This document shows positions 1 through 6,813 of a DNA stretch of 9,446 bases, in pieces. Position numbers and translations under genes: made by a program. The notes below the pieces were generated by a model. The model was not told the origin of the DNA and searched no databases. It saw nothing but the letters and a program-made list of their open reading frames with translations. This DNA comes from Actinomycetota bacterium (GTDB taxonomy: Bacteria; Actinomycetota; Thermoleophilia; Solirubrobacterales; Solirubrobacteraceae), in the NCBI GenBank assembly GCA_009699615.1, contig WLNV01000049.1, forward strand, positions 1 through 9,446, written 5' to 3'. Position 1 is the first letter of the stretch. Each line of letters begins with the position of its first letter.

Positions 1-171
1 CGCGGTCGCTGGATCACGATCTACGCCAATGGCGGGCACATGTTCATGACGATCAAGACTGCTTCCGGAGTGCGTCGCTACGACACCTCGGGCATGGACG
101 ACGGCACACGGTGGGACAGCCGGATGCGTTCAGGCAGCGGATACGCGGTCCGTCACCCGGTCGGCTTCTAG
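1..171 (+). CDS. C-terminal 56 residues of a probable secreted or cell-wall protein (5' end outside window)
   Basis: An open frame enters from the left edge in frame 1 and ends at TAG 169-171, giving 56 residues that begin RGRWITIYANGGHMFM and end YAVRHPVGF. The Gly-His-Met-Phe-Met segment, followed by RYDTSG and a terminal VRHP, resembles from memory the end of actinobacterial NlpC/P60-like or peptidoglycan-associated secreted proteins, where a G-H-x-x-M strand and a 'DTSG...RW...RHP' tail are common. No catalytic residues can be assigned from so short a piece. Base composition is like that of the downstream genes. It lies upstream of the acetoacetyl-CoA synthetase gene on the same strand with a 152-nt gap, so co-transcription is possible but not shown. 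That the frame is coding is fairly secure; the family assignment is tentative. Confidence 0.6.
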   Translation, partial: RGRWITIYANGGHMFMTIKTASGVRRYDTSGMDDGTRWDSRMRSGSGYAVRHPVGF

Positions 172-186
172 GTCCAATCTCAGGGG

Positions 187-192
187 TATGAT
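187..192 (+). promoter_or_regulatory. candidate -10 box (TATGAT) ahead of the acetoacetyl-CoA synthetase gene
   Basis: TATGAT differs from the TATAAT consensus at one position and lies 16 nt after the stop of the preceding gene. Six nucleotides after it comes GTG (199-201), the same spacing as at two other candidate leaderless starts in this window. No convincing -35 hexamer is seen 16-18 nt upstream. If real, transcription would begin near 199 and the synthetase start at 324 would have a leader of about 125 nt. Confidence 0.35.
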
Positions 193-198
193 CTCGGC

Positions 199-327
199 GT
201 GACGCCGAGCCGAGCAGCAACCAGAGCCGCCGTGCGGGTCATCTTGATTCAGCCTCAGGGACGTCTCTGAGTGACTAGCGCAGCCGTGTTGCAGATGCTC
301 GGAACGACCTCGGCTGGAATCCGTTGA
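199..327 (+). other. possible pair of tiny upstream ORFs ending on the AacS start codon
   Basis: GTG 199 opens a 23-codon frame (VTPSRAATRAAV...) that stops at TGA 268-270. The next codon is GTG 271, opening an 18-codon frame (VTSAAVLQMLGTTSAGIR) that stops at TGA 325-327 and overlaps the TTG start at 324 as TTGA. The layout could give translational coupling to the synthetase gene, which has no evident Shine-Dalgarno. No recognisable peptide family is present, and short open stretches are expected by chance in GC-rich DNA, so this is a possibility only. The 172-323 gap holds nothing else I can identify. Confidence 0.2.
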
Positions 328-2315
328 GCGGTCACCCCGAAGTTCTGTGGCAACCGTCGGCCGAACAGATTGAGGCGACGAACCTCGCCGCATACGTCGG
401 CTGGCTCAATCGCGAACGGGGCTCCAGCTTCGCTGCGTCCGATTACAAAACGCTGCAGGCTTGGTCTTCAACGGAGATAGAGCAATTTTGGGCATCGATT
501 TGGGACTACTTCACTGTCGACGCAGACGGTGACGCTGACATCGTGCTGGCGGATCGAACCATGCCCGGCACAAAGTGGTTCCCAGGGACGTCACTCAACT
601 TCGCGGAGCACGTCTTCAGGGGTAAAGGCGATGAAGTGTTGGCGCTGATCGAGCAGAGCGAGCTCCGGCCGCTTCGCGAATTCACTTGGGGCGAGCTGCG
701 CCTGCAGACGGCCGCCATTGCTGCCGGAATGAAGCGGCTCGGGGTCGGCAGGGGAGACCGCGTGGCCGCCTACTTGCCGAACGGGCCTGAGGCGATTGCC
801 GGATTCCTCGCCGCCGCGAGCATCGGTGCGATCTGGTCAAGTTGCTCTCCCGACTTCGGAGCAGACAGCGTCGTTGACCGCTTCTCCCAGATTGAGCCGA
901 AGCTCCTGCTGACGGTGAACGGTTACTCCTACAACGGGAGACGCTTCGACCGCATGGAGGAGGTCGCGGCGATTGAAGCGGCTCTGCCGTCGGTCAAGAG
1001 CACAGTCGTTCTGGACTATCTCGGCGAAGCTCGGGATCTCGATTCGCTTCGAGCCGGCGTTGGCTGGGACGAAGCCTTCCCTCTCGCCAATGAACCGCTC
1101 AGTTTCGCCCGGGTCCCATTCGACCACCCGCTCTGGATCCTCTATTCCTCAGGGACTACCGGGATGCCAAAACCGATTGTTCAGGGTCATGGCGGGATTC
1201 TGCTCGAACATCTGAAGAAGATGTGGCTGCACCTCGACGCGCGGCCCGGCGACCGCGTCTTTTGGTTCACGACTACCGGTTGGATGATGTGGAACTTCCT
1301 CGCCGGCGTGCTCCTCACAGATGCCGCAATCGTGCTCTACGACGGCAGCCCAGCCTGGCCCGAGCCCGACACGCTCTGGCAGCTCGCGGACGATGCCGGG
1401 GTGACATGTTTCGGAGCTGGCGCGGCCTACCTCGTTAGCTGTATGCGCGAGGGAATCGTCCCGAGAACGAGTGAGCGGCCGCTGGCGAGCCTGCGCAGTA
1501 TCGGCTCGACCGGATCACCGTTGCCGCCGGAGGCATTCACCTGGGTGAGTGAACAGTTCGGCAAGGATCTGTGGCTCTTCTCGACCAGCGGCGGCACCGA
1601 TGTCTGCACGGCGTTCGTCGGAGGCTGCCCGGTTCTCCCGGTCTACGCTGGAGAACTCCAGTCGGCTTCGCTCGGAGTCAGCCTGAAGGCTTTTGACGAG
1701 GCTGGGAACTCTCTTATTGGCGAGGTGGGGGAGTTGGTAATTACAGAGCCGCTGCCATCGATGCCTGTCAGTTTCTGGGGCGATGACGATGGCAGCCGGC
1801 TACGCGAGAGCTACTTCGAGATGTACCCAGGGCTATGGCGCCACGGAGACTGGATTGAGATAACGGACCGCGGCACGGCGATCATCTACGGTCGTTCCGA
1901 TTCAACGATCAATCGCGGCGGGGTGCGGATTGGAACCGCCGAGATCTACCGCTCCGTCCTGCGCGAAAGCGGCGTCGCCGACGCCCTCGTGGTCGACCTG
2001 CCGACCGATGAGTCCGGCGCAGAGAGCACGATCATCCTCTTCGTAGTCCTTGGGCCCGGGATCGAACTCGACGACCAGATGATCGCTCGAATCCGCGACG
2101 ATTTGCGCAAAGCTTGTTCGCCGCGCCACGTGCCCGATCAGGTGCTGGCGGTACCAGCAGTGCCGCGAACGATCTCAGGCAAGCTGCTTGAGGTGCCGGT
2201 CAAGCGAATCTTGCTTGGTGCCGACGCGGAGAAGGTCGCCAGCCGTGGCTCTTTGGCCAACCCTGACGCGCTCGACTGGTTCATCGAGTTCGCGGCGCAA
2301 CGGACTGCGTCCTAG
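324..2315 (+). CDS. aacS: acetoacetyl-CoA synthetase (acetoacetate--CoA ligase, EC 6.2.1.16)
   Basis: A 663-residue cytosolic adenylate-forming enzyme that converts acetoacetate, ATP and CoA to acetoacetyl-CoA, AMP and PPi, feeding ketone-body or leucine-derived acetoacetate into central metabolism or polyhydroxyalkanoate and lipid synthesis. Length fits the family (about 650-660). An N-terminal acetyl-CoA-synthetase-type cap (about 1-100) precedes the AMP-binding domain. Visible motifs are the P-loop YSSGTTGMPKP (274-284), the hinge-region motif GRSDSTINRGGVRIGTAEIY (about 522-541) and ISGKLLEVPVK with the catalytic Lys at 620. The start is TTG 324: an in-frame stop lies at 276-278 and no other ATG, GTG or TTG occurs between. 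No clear Shine-Dalgarno is seen. Acetyl-CoA or propionyl-CoA synthetase is the main alternative, but the sequence around the P-loop (GMPKPIVQGHGGILLEHLKK) is typical of acetoacetyl-CoA synthetase. The gene ends tail-to-tail with the GroES-like gene, sharing CTAG. Confidence 0.93.
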   Translation: MSGHPEVLWQPSAEQIEATNLAAYVGWLNRERGSSFAASDYKTLQAWSSTEIEQFWASIWDYFTVDADGDADIVLADRTMPGTKWFPGTSLNFAEHVFRGKGDEVLALIEQSELRPLREFTWGELRLQTAAIAAGMKRLGVGRGDRVAAYLPNGPEAIAGFLAAASIGAIWSSCSPDFGADSVVDRFSQIEPKLLLTVNGYSYNGRRFDRMEEVAAIEAALPSVKSTVVLDYLGEARDLDSLRAGVGWDEAFPLANEPLSFARVPFDHPLWILYSSGTTGMPKPIVQGHGGILLEHLKKMWLHLDARPGDRVFWFTTTGWMMWNFLAGVLLTDAAIVLYDGSPAWPEPDTLWQLADDAGVTCFGAGAAYLVSCMREGIVPRTSERPLASLRSIGSTGSPLPPEAFTWVSEQFGKDLWLFSTSGGTDVCTAFVGGCPVLPVYAGELQSASLGVSLKAFDEAGNSLIGEVGELVITEPLPSMPVSFWGDDDGSRLRESYFEMYPGLWRHGDWIEITDRGTAIIYGRSDSTINRGGVRIGTAEIYRSVLRESGVADALVVDLPTDESGAESTIILFVVLGPGIELDDQMIARIRDDLRKACSPRHVPDQVLAVPAVPRTISGKLLEVPVKRILLGADAEKVASRGSLANPDALDWFIEFAAQRTAS

Positions 2316-2662
2316 CTGTCTTCGCTCTGCTCGTGCACTCCGGCGTTGGCTTCGCGCTCGTCGGCAGACTCGATCACGCCAAGTAGTTCTCCCACGCGGC
2401 AGACGAGCAGCCGCTCCTCCTCAACCTCAACCCATACGCCGGCTGATGCGGGGAAGACGACATGGTCGCCTGGAGTGACCGGCATCTGTACGCCAGCCGA
2501 CTGCCACCAATCGATGCCAAGGCCGATCGCAAGAACAATGCCGTGTTGCGGCGGCGGCTCGTTGTTTCCGGGCGCGACGAGCAGTCCGGAGCGACGGAAG
2601 CGTTCCGGCTCCAGTTCCTTGATGACGACGCGGTCGAAGAGTGGCCTTAGCTGCTGGCGCAT
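2312..2662 (-). CDS. GroES-like co-chaperonin (Cpn10 family), divergent stand-alone copy
   Basis: A 116-residue protein with a recognisable Cpn10 fold: LRPLFDRVVIKELEPE (residues 5-20), a mobile-loop region RRSGLLVAPG (23-32), HGIVLAIGLG (40-49), GDHVVFP (65-71) and EERLLVCRVGELLGVI near 82-97. Cpn10 caps the chaperonin ring in the cytosol. The hydrophobic tripeptide of the mobile loop (canonically IVL) is LLV here, so binding to a GroEL ring is plausible. Unusual points are the proline stretch EPPPQHG after the loop, a DWWQSAGV insert before GDHVVF, an acidic C-terminal tail of about 18 residues, and a length above the usual 95-100. No groEL is adjacent, so it is probably a paralogue rather than the main groES; I leave the symbol blank. 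The ATG sits 6 nt after a TACAAT box with no Shine-Dalgarno, suggesting a leaderless transcript. The stop overlaps the acetoacetyl-CoA synthetase stop by 4 nt. Confidence 0.88.
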   Translation of the reverse strand: MRQQLRPLFDRVVIKELEPERFRRSGLLVAPGNNEPPPQHGIVLAIGLGIDWWQSAGVQMPVTPGDHVVFPASAGVWVEVEEERLLVCRVGELLGVIESADEREANAGVHEQSEDS

Positions 2663-2668
2663 TGACCA

Positions 2669-2674
2669 ATTGTA
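2669..2674 (-). promoter_or_regulatory. candidate -10 box (TACAAT) of the GroES-like gene
   Basis: Read on the minus strand, TACAAT is followed by six bases (tggtca) and then the ATG at 2662. The hexamer differs from TATAAT at one position, and the distance puts the expected transcription start at or next to the A of ATG. There is no Shine-Dalgarno in this space, consistent with leaderless translation. No good -35 is seen. Confidence 0.5.
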
Positions 2675-2704
2675 GGTCAGGGGAGCGCAGCGCTCTCCGA
2701 TCCC

Positions 2705-2710
2705 TATATT
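2705..2710 (+). promoter_or_regulatory. candidate -10 box (TATATT) of the cupin gene
   Basis: TATATT lies 10 nt before ATG 2721, so the predicted transcript would have a leader of only about 3-4 nt. No Shine-Dalgarno lies between. The 58-bp divergent intergenic region (2663-2720) therefore carries one candidate -10 on each strand, and a regulator binding here could affect both genes. No clear palindromic operator is visible. Confidence 0.45.
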
Positions 2711-2720
2711 TCAGCCAACG

Positions 2721-3086
2721 ATGGAGATCTCGCGGATCGATACGGCAGATGGGTTCATCACCGACGACGGCTCGATGATTCACGAGCTGGCCGGTCGCGT
2801 CAGCTTGTCAACGGTCAATCAGAGCCTGGCCCAAGCGACGCTCGAGGTCGGAGGCGCGACGACTGAGCACTTCCACATCGAGGCTGAGGAGATCTATTAC
2901 CTCACTTCGGGCTCTGGACGGCTGCGCATTGGCGAGGCCGAGTCTGACGTTTCGGCAGGCGACTGCATCGTCATTGCGCCGGGAGCACCGCACAAGCTCT
3001 GGAACACGGGCGATCAAGCGCTCACGCTGCTCTGCTGCTGCTCGCCGCCATACCGCCACGAGGACACGGTTCTGGTTCGCAACTAG
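2721..3086 (+). CDS. small single-domain cupin protein
   Basis: A 121-residue cytosolic protein made of one cupin_2 beta-barrel. Cupin motif 1 is seen as G45...H50-F-H52...E56/E57...G64, and motif 2 as GDCIVIAPGAPHKLWN (80-95) with the third metal-ligand His at 91. The full metal set (two His, Glu, His) is present, so it probably binds a divalent metal. The substrate cannot be read from the sequence; small cupins include isomerases, dioxygenases and sugar-binding proteins. After the barrel comes CCCSPPYRHEDT (105-116), with three adjacent cysteines; from memory a similar Cys/Pro-Pro-Tyr/His-Glu-Asp tail occurs in related small cupins. There is no signal peptide. Start ATG 2721 is favoured by the -10 box just upstream. 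It is divergent from the GroES-like gene and ends 61 bp before the nucleotidase gene. Confidence 0.85.
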   Translation: MEISRIDTADGFITDDGSMIHELAGRVSLSTVNQSLAQATLEVGGATTEHFHIEAEEIYYLTSGSGRLRIGEAESDVSAGDCIVIAPGAPHKLWNTGDQALTLLCCCSPPYRHEDTVLVRN

Positions 3087-3093
3087 CGAGTGG

Positions 3094-3109
3094 TAGCGCT
3101 GTGGCGCTA
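3094..3109 (+). terminator. short hairpin after the cupin gene, possible weak terminator
   Basis: TAGCGC (3094-3099) and GCGCTA (3104-3109) form a perfect 6-bp stem with a TGTG loop, 7 nt after the cupin stop. It is followed by a modestly T-containing stretch (atgatttcgg) rather than a real U-tract, so termination would be weak. The candidate -10 of the next gene lies 27 nt further on. Confidence 0.35.
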
Positions 3110-3135
3110 ATGATTTCGGTCAGATTCGACCCTGA

Positions 3136-3141
3136 TAGATT
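3136..3141 (+). promoter_or_regulatory. candidate -10 box (TAGATT) of the 5'-nucleotidase gene
   Basis: TAGATT fits the actinobacterial TANNNT pattern and is followed by six bases (ccgtgc) and ATG 3148, the same spacing as at the GroES-like gene. No Shine-Dalgarno is present, consistent with a leaderless mRNA. A -35 match is poor. Confidence 0.45.
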
Positions 3142-3147
3142 CCGTGC

Positions 3148-5112
3148 ATGTTCGCTAGTAAACGACGGCAATTTGGTGCGCTCGCCGCGCTCGGCGCCAC
3201 TGCTTGCGTCCTCGCGGGCCAAGCTGGCGCGAGCAGCGCAAGTCTCCCTCTCGCCAGCGGTGCTCAGGGAAGCTTCGGCGCTCCAGGTGCGCCAACGTCG
3301 GTCGGTGCTCGAGTGGTGGCCGGCGGCGTCAAGGTCAGCTGGAAGGCGCCGGCGGCGGCGAGCCCTGCGCTCACGAAGTTTGTCGTAACAGGCGGGCCGG
3401 GTTCGTGCCCCGTTGTGCTGGGCCCGCATGCGCGCTCAACGTTGATGCCGGCCGCCAAAGGCCAGTCATGGGTTCGGCCGCGGGTTCAAGCTGTGAACGC
3501 CTACGGTTATTCCCCCGCGGCGCTCGGGGCACGCAGGCTCAGAGTGATTCCTGGCGACGATTTTCGCAACGTCCAGATCCTCCAATTCAGCGACTTCCAC
3601 GGAGCGCTTGAGGCGTCAAACAGCAACATCGGCGCCGCCGTGCTTAGCACCGCTTTCGAACGAGACCGCAAATATTCGAAGAGCACCTTCACTGCCGTTT
3701 CCGGCGACAGTATCGGCGGCGCCCCGCCGATCTCAAGCGCGTTCGAAGAGCGGCCGACGATCGAGGCGCTCAACCTGATGGGTGTTGACGTTTCGACCTT
3801 CGGCAATCATGAGCACGACCGCACGTTGGCCCATCTGCGGCAGATGATTGACCTCTCAAAATTCAAGTGGACCGTTGCCAACTACAGCACCCTGGCGCCG
3901 CTGAAAGGCAAGAAGAACAGCACCCGTTCTTACGTGATCGTCAAGCGCGGCGGAGTCAAGGTTGGATTCGTTGGCATGAACACGCCTGAGACGACCGATC
4001 TGGTGAAGCCCGGCAACCTTGATTATGCGGCCGGCAAGGCGATCAAGATCGGCGCTGGAGTTGGCTCGGTTCAGGCCAAGATTGACGCTGCTCGTAGGGC
4101 CGGCGCCGATGTCGTGATCGCGCTGGTGCACCAAGGTTGGAGCTCCAACGAGGGTGGGAAAGCGCTCGGGCCGTTAGTCACCGTCGCCGGCCAGCTGAGG
4201 CGGATCGCCGGCGTCTACGGCGGCCACACGCACCAGCCGTACATGTCGATTGTGGGTTCGAACTCGGCGGCCGAGACCCGGAACTCCGGGCAGCAGTATT
4301 CACGCCTGCAGATTTGTCTCAACCGAAAGACGGGAAAGATCACCGGCGCCGCCGCCGAGGCGGTGGATCGGGCCGAGCTCGCATCGGTTAAGCCGGATCC
4401 GGCGACAGCGAAGATGGTCGCGGGCTATCAGAAGCAGCTTGGGGCGAAGTACGACGTCAAGCTCGGCTCGGTCAACGGGGTCTTCCCGCGTGGCGGAACG
4501 CCTCCCGTAGAGCGGTCCGGAGAGACGCCAATGGGCGACATCACCGCTGACGCCCTTCGCACCGCTTACGGCACCGACTTTGTGATCACGAATGGAGGAG
4601 GAATCCGCGACAGTTTCCCCGCCGCCGGATACATCCCGAACGTGAAGATTGTTAGGCCGCCCGGGCCCGCTCCATACGACGTGCTGCTTGGCGACATCAT
4701 GACGGTCTACCCGTTCAGCTCCAACGCGTCGACGACGACGATGACCGGCCAGCAGCTCTGGAAGGCAATCGAGAATGGTGTTTCCAAGTGGCCGGGGGAT
4801 GGACGCTTTCCGCAGATCTCCGGTTTCAAGTTCAGCTTTAACCCTGACCTCGCACCGGGTTCGCGCGTCCGGTCGGTTACCAGGCTCGATGGAACACCGA
4901 TCCCGCAGGGCGCGACCGTCTTCACCGTCACGACGCTCTCGTACATGGTCGAGGGGGGAGACGGCTACATTGGCTGCTTCAACCAAAGCGCGGCGAAGAT
5001 CCACGGTCCCTATGAGGAACCGCTGGTCGATCTGCTGAAGGCCGATCTTGCCGCCGGCCGCGTTACATCGGTCCCTTCGCTCGACGGTCGCATCCTGCGC
5101 GTTGGCGGTTAG
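3148..5112 (+). CDS. secreted 5'-nucleotidase / 2',3'-cyclic phosphodiesterase family enzyme (UshA-like) with N-terminal Fn3-like domain
   Basis: A 654-residue exported two-domain metallophosphatase likely to remove phosphate from nucleotides outside the membrane. A signal peptide (1-28, KRR then a hydrophobic core, AGA cleavage) leads into an Fn3-like beta domain (about 45-134). The metallophosphoesterase domain has SDFHG (D149, H151), GDS (D187), GNHEHD (N220, H221), VHQG (H328) and GHTH (H360, H362), a complete dinuclear-metal set. The 5'-nucleotidase C-terminal domain starts near 440 and contains TNGGGIRDSFP (481-491, with the substrate-binding Arg region) and EGGDGY (602-607). E. coli UshA is about 550 residues; the excess is mainly the Fn3-like domain. 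No sortase motif or C-terminal membrane helix is seen, so it is released or only loosely attached. Start ATG 3148 is supported by the TAGATT box. The exact substrate (nucleotide, cyclic nucleotide, UDP-sugar) is uncertain. Confidence 0.9.
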   Translation: MFASKRRQFGALAALGATACVLAGQAGASSASLPLASGAQGSFGAPGAPTSVGARVVAGGVKVSWKAPAAASPALTKFVVTGGPGSCPVVLGPHARSTLMPAAKGQSWVRPRVQAVNAYGYSPAALGARRLRVIPGDDFRNVQILQFSDFHGALEASNSNIGAAVLSTAFERDRKYSKSTFTAVSGDSIGGAPPISSAFEERPTIEALNLMGVDVSTFGNHEHDRTLAHLRQMIDLSKFKWTVANYSTLAPLKGKKNSTRSYVIVKRGGVKVGFVGMNTPETTDLVKPGNLDYAAGKAIKIGAGVGSVQAKIDAARRAGADVVIALVHQGWSSNEGGKALGPLVTVAGQLRRIAGVYGGHTHQPYMSIVGSNSAAETRNSGQQYSRLQICLNRKTGKITGAAAEAVDRAELASVKPDPATAKMVAGYQKQLGAKYDVKLGSVNGVFPRGGTPPVERSGETPMGDITADALRTAYGTDFVITNGGGIRDSFPAAGYIPNVKIVRPPGPAPYDVLLGDIMTVYPFSSNASTTTMTGQQLWKAIENGVSKWPGDGRFPQISGFKFSFNPDLAPGSRVRSVTRLDGTPIPQGATVFTVTTLSYMVEGGDGYIGCFNQSAAKIHGPYEEPLVDLLKADLAAGRVTSVPSLDGRILRVGG

Positions 5113-5138
5113 AAGCGTCTACTTAAGACAATCCTTAC

Positions 5139-5144
5139 AAGGAG
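5139..5144 (+). promoter_or_regulatory. Shine-Dalgarno AAGGAG fixing the start of the metallophosphoesterase gene
   Basis: AAGGAG ends 8 nt before GTG 5153 and is the only strong ribosome-binding site in the window. It rules in GTG 5153 over the in-frame TTG at 5048, which lies inside the preceding gene and would bury the signal peptide 35 residues into the protein. Use of a Shine-Dalgarno here suits an internal gene of an operon. Confidence 0.85.
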
Positions 5145-5152
5145 CACAGAAC

Positions 5153-6655
5153 GTGAAATTCACACAGAAGCTCGCAGTACTAATGGTTCCCGCATTGCTG
5201 GTCCTTGGGTTCTCAGCTTCCTCCGCTTTCGCCGGGTCGTCGCCCAAGCACGGCATCGTCGCCGCGTACACGCTCGTCGTTCCGAGCTCTATCGCCAAAT
5301 CCCATCTCCAAGTTCGGGCGGTAATCCCGAACGGTGTTGCATGCCCAACGGTTACGAAGACGTATGCCAACGGCTACAAGAGTGAGAGTCCGATGACGCT
5401 CAGGGCTCCCGGCGCTACGACCGGGCCAGCCTTCGCCTCGCTGCGCGCCTGCCAGGCCAACCTTCCGTCCGGCCTGTCCTACGCGCGGGTTGGTGCTATC
5501 GGTGTTCCGGCAAAGTTCCAACCGAAGTTCGACAAGATCGCCGTCTTTGGTGACACGGGCTGCCGCATAACGGCGAAGCAGGTTCAGAACTGCAGCACGC
5601 CGGCGACTTGGCCGTTGGCTCGAAATGCTGAGTCGGTGGCCGCAGCAAAGCCGGACGTCATTTTCTTCACCGGCGATTTCTTCTACCGCGAGGCTGCCTG
5701 CCCGACCGACAAGCTGTCGTTCTGCGGTGGCAGCCCTCCGCCAGCACTCCTACCTGCCGCGGGTCAGAAGTACGCACCGATTTCCGACACCGATTACGGC
5801 TGGATCGCCGATGCATTGATTCCGATGGCCCCGGCATTCGCAGCCGCGCCGATGCTTGTTACGCGAGGGAACCACGAGGAGTGCTCGCGCGGTGGAAACG
5901 GTTGGATGCTGCTCTTCGAGATAAAGCTGAAGTCAGATTCGTGTGCGCCGACGGCGGCGGGCATGGAGGCTCCGGACAACATCGCGCCCACCTACTCGGT
6001 CGATTTTCCGGTTGCCTCCGGACGCACACTCCGGGCGATCATGGTTGACAGTAACGGCGGGTCGAACAGCAGCATCACACCCGAGTGGCAGGCCTTGCAG
6101 AAGCCCGCTTACCAGCAGGCCGACAAGCTCGCCGCGCCGAAGACCGGTAGAGAGTCTTGGCTCATCACACACCGGCCGATGTTCGGCATCGATGACGTAA
6201 ACCAGTTCGACAAGCCGGATCCGACAGCCACACCGCCTGATCCCGGCGAGCTCAACTGGACGTCGATGGACCAGACGGGAGCTGCTCTGGGTCTGACGTC
6301 GAGGTTCAATCTGATGCTCGCTTCGCACGTTCACGTGGCGCAGGTAGTTCAGATGCCCGGTCAGCCCGCCCAAGTGATCTTCGGCAACGGTGGTTCGGTT
6401 CCCGATTCGACGAACCCGGCTGATTACCCGACGCCGGCCTACGGGCCACTGAACACGCCGGCCGGTCAGCCGATCGATCCGGCGTACCCGCCGATCAATC
6501 AGCTGCCGAGCTACGTCTGGACGAAGATCAAGTACGGGCACGCGATCTTCACGCCAGGTGCCAAAGCCGGTCAGTGGTCAATCTCGCAGCGCGACACGGG
6601 TGGCAAGCAGTTCGCCGCGTGTACGGCAGTGGGCAAGAAGTTCACCTGTAAGTAG
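5153..6655 (+). CDS. secreted calcineurin-like metallophosphoesterase
   Basis: A 500-residue exported phosphoesterase. A signal peptide (1-27, AFA cleavage) is followed by an N-terminal domain of about 100 residues with paired cysteines and then the metallophosphoesterase domain: GDTGCR (D134), TGDFFYREAAC (D175), RGNHEEC (N240, H241), THRPMFG (H340) and SHVH (H392, H394). All metal ligands expected for PF00149 are present, although the Gly of the usual GHxH is Ser (391). The layout GDTGCR / GD..YREA.C / RGNHE.C.RGGNGW matches from memory a bacterial group of secreted metallophosphoesterases distantly like purple acid phosphatases; substrate is unknown. It starts at GTG behind a good Shine-Dalgarno, 40 bp after the nucleotidase stop, so the two are probably one operon. 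A hairpin terminator follows. Cysteine richness fits an extracytoplasmic protein with disulfides. Confidence 0.88.
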   Translation: MKFTQKLAVLMVPALLVLGFSASSAFAGSSPKHGIVAAYTLVVPSSIAKSHLQVRAVIPNGVACPTVTKTYANGYKSESPMTLRAPGATTGPAFASLRACQANLPSGLSYARVGAIGVPAKFQPKFDKIAVFGDTGCRITAKQVQNCSTPATWPLARNAESVAAAKPDVIFFTGDFFYREAACPTDKLSFCGGSPPPALLPAAGQKYAPISDTDYGWIADALIPMAPAFAAAPMLVTRGNHEECSRGGNGWMLLFEIKLKSDSCAPTAAGMEAPDNIAPTYSVDFPVASGRTLRAIMVDSNGGSNSSITPEWQALQKPAYQQADKLAAPKTGRESWLITHRPMFGIDDVNQFDKPDPTATPPDPGELNWTSMDQTGAALGLTSRFNLMLASHVHVAQVVQMPGQPAQVIFGNGGSVPDSTNPADYPTPAYGPLNTPAGQPIDPAYPPINQLPSYVWTKIKYGHAIFTPGAKAGQWSISQRDTGGKQFAACTAVGKKFTCK

Positions 6656-6687
6656 CTGGGTGAACAACCGCTCGCGCCGCTGTGCGC

Positions 6688-6713
6688 CGCCGTGTCGCTG
6701 CGACGACACGGTG
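6688..6713 (+). terminator. hairpin terminator after the metallophosphoesterase gene
   Basis: CCGTGTCG (6690-6697) pairs perfectly with CGACACGG (6704-6711) around a 6-nt loop, and the stem can extend by one G-T and one C-G pair to 6688-6713. The downstream bases (ttgacttact) are T-enriched but not a clean U-tract. It lies 33 nt after the stop codon and probably ends the two-gene transcript. The same TTGACT (6714-6719) could instead be a -35 element, but no good -10 follows at 17 nt. Confidence 0.6.
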
Positions 6714-6799
6714 TTGACTTACTCATACTTTCCGGTGTGGATCACACACAGTTGCGTCGTCGATCTCTGCGACCTGCGGCAGCGTCCCGAGCGGTGGTG

Positions 6800-6805
6800 T
6801 AGCGT
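6800..6805 (+). promoter_or_regulatory. candidate -10 box (TAGCGT) of the EEP-family gene
   Basis: TAGCGT fits TANNNT and ends 8 nt before ATG 6814; no Shine-Dalgarno lies between. It overlaps the alternative start TTG 6805, which argues for ATG 6814. The match is weaker than at the other candidate leaderless genes here. The rest of 6656-6813 (158 bp) holds the hairpin at 6688-6713 and nothing else I recognise. Confidence 0.3.
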
Positions 6806-6813
6806 TGCCATCC

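Noticed and set aside
2662..2667. TTGACC at 2662-2667 as a -35 box for the cupin gene
   Set aside because: It lies 37 nt before the TATATT box, too far for a sigma-70 type promoter.
3118..3131. GGTC/GACC inverted repeat in front of the nucleotidase gene as an operator
   Set aside because: Only 4 bp per arm with a 6-nt spacer, which is expected by chance.
4592..4602. GGAGGAGGA resembling a strong Shine-Dalgarno
   Set aside because: It encodes the conserved NGGGIR motif of the nucleotidase C-terminal domain, and no gene starts after it.
4300..5004. A 234-codon open frame on the minus strand inside the nucleotidase gene
   Set aside because: It is wholly antisense to a gene with a complete catalytic motif set, and its translation (Arg- and Gly-rich, no motif) is typical of GC-rich shadow frames.
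5048..5152. Upstream TTG start giving a 535-residue metallophosphoesterase
   Set aside because: It would overlap the nucleotidase gene and place 35 extra residues before the signal peptide; GTG 5153 has AAGGAG at the right distance.
5933..6541. A 202-codon minus-strand frame inside the metallophosphoesterase gene
   Set aside because: Antisense shadow of a well-supported gene; Arg-rich sequence with no recognisable domain.
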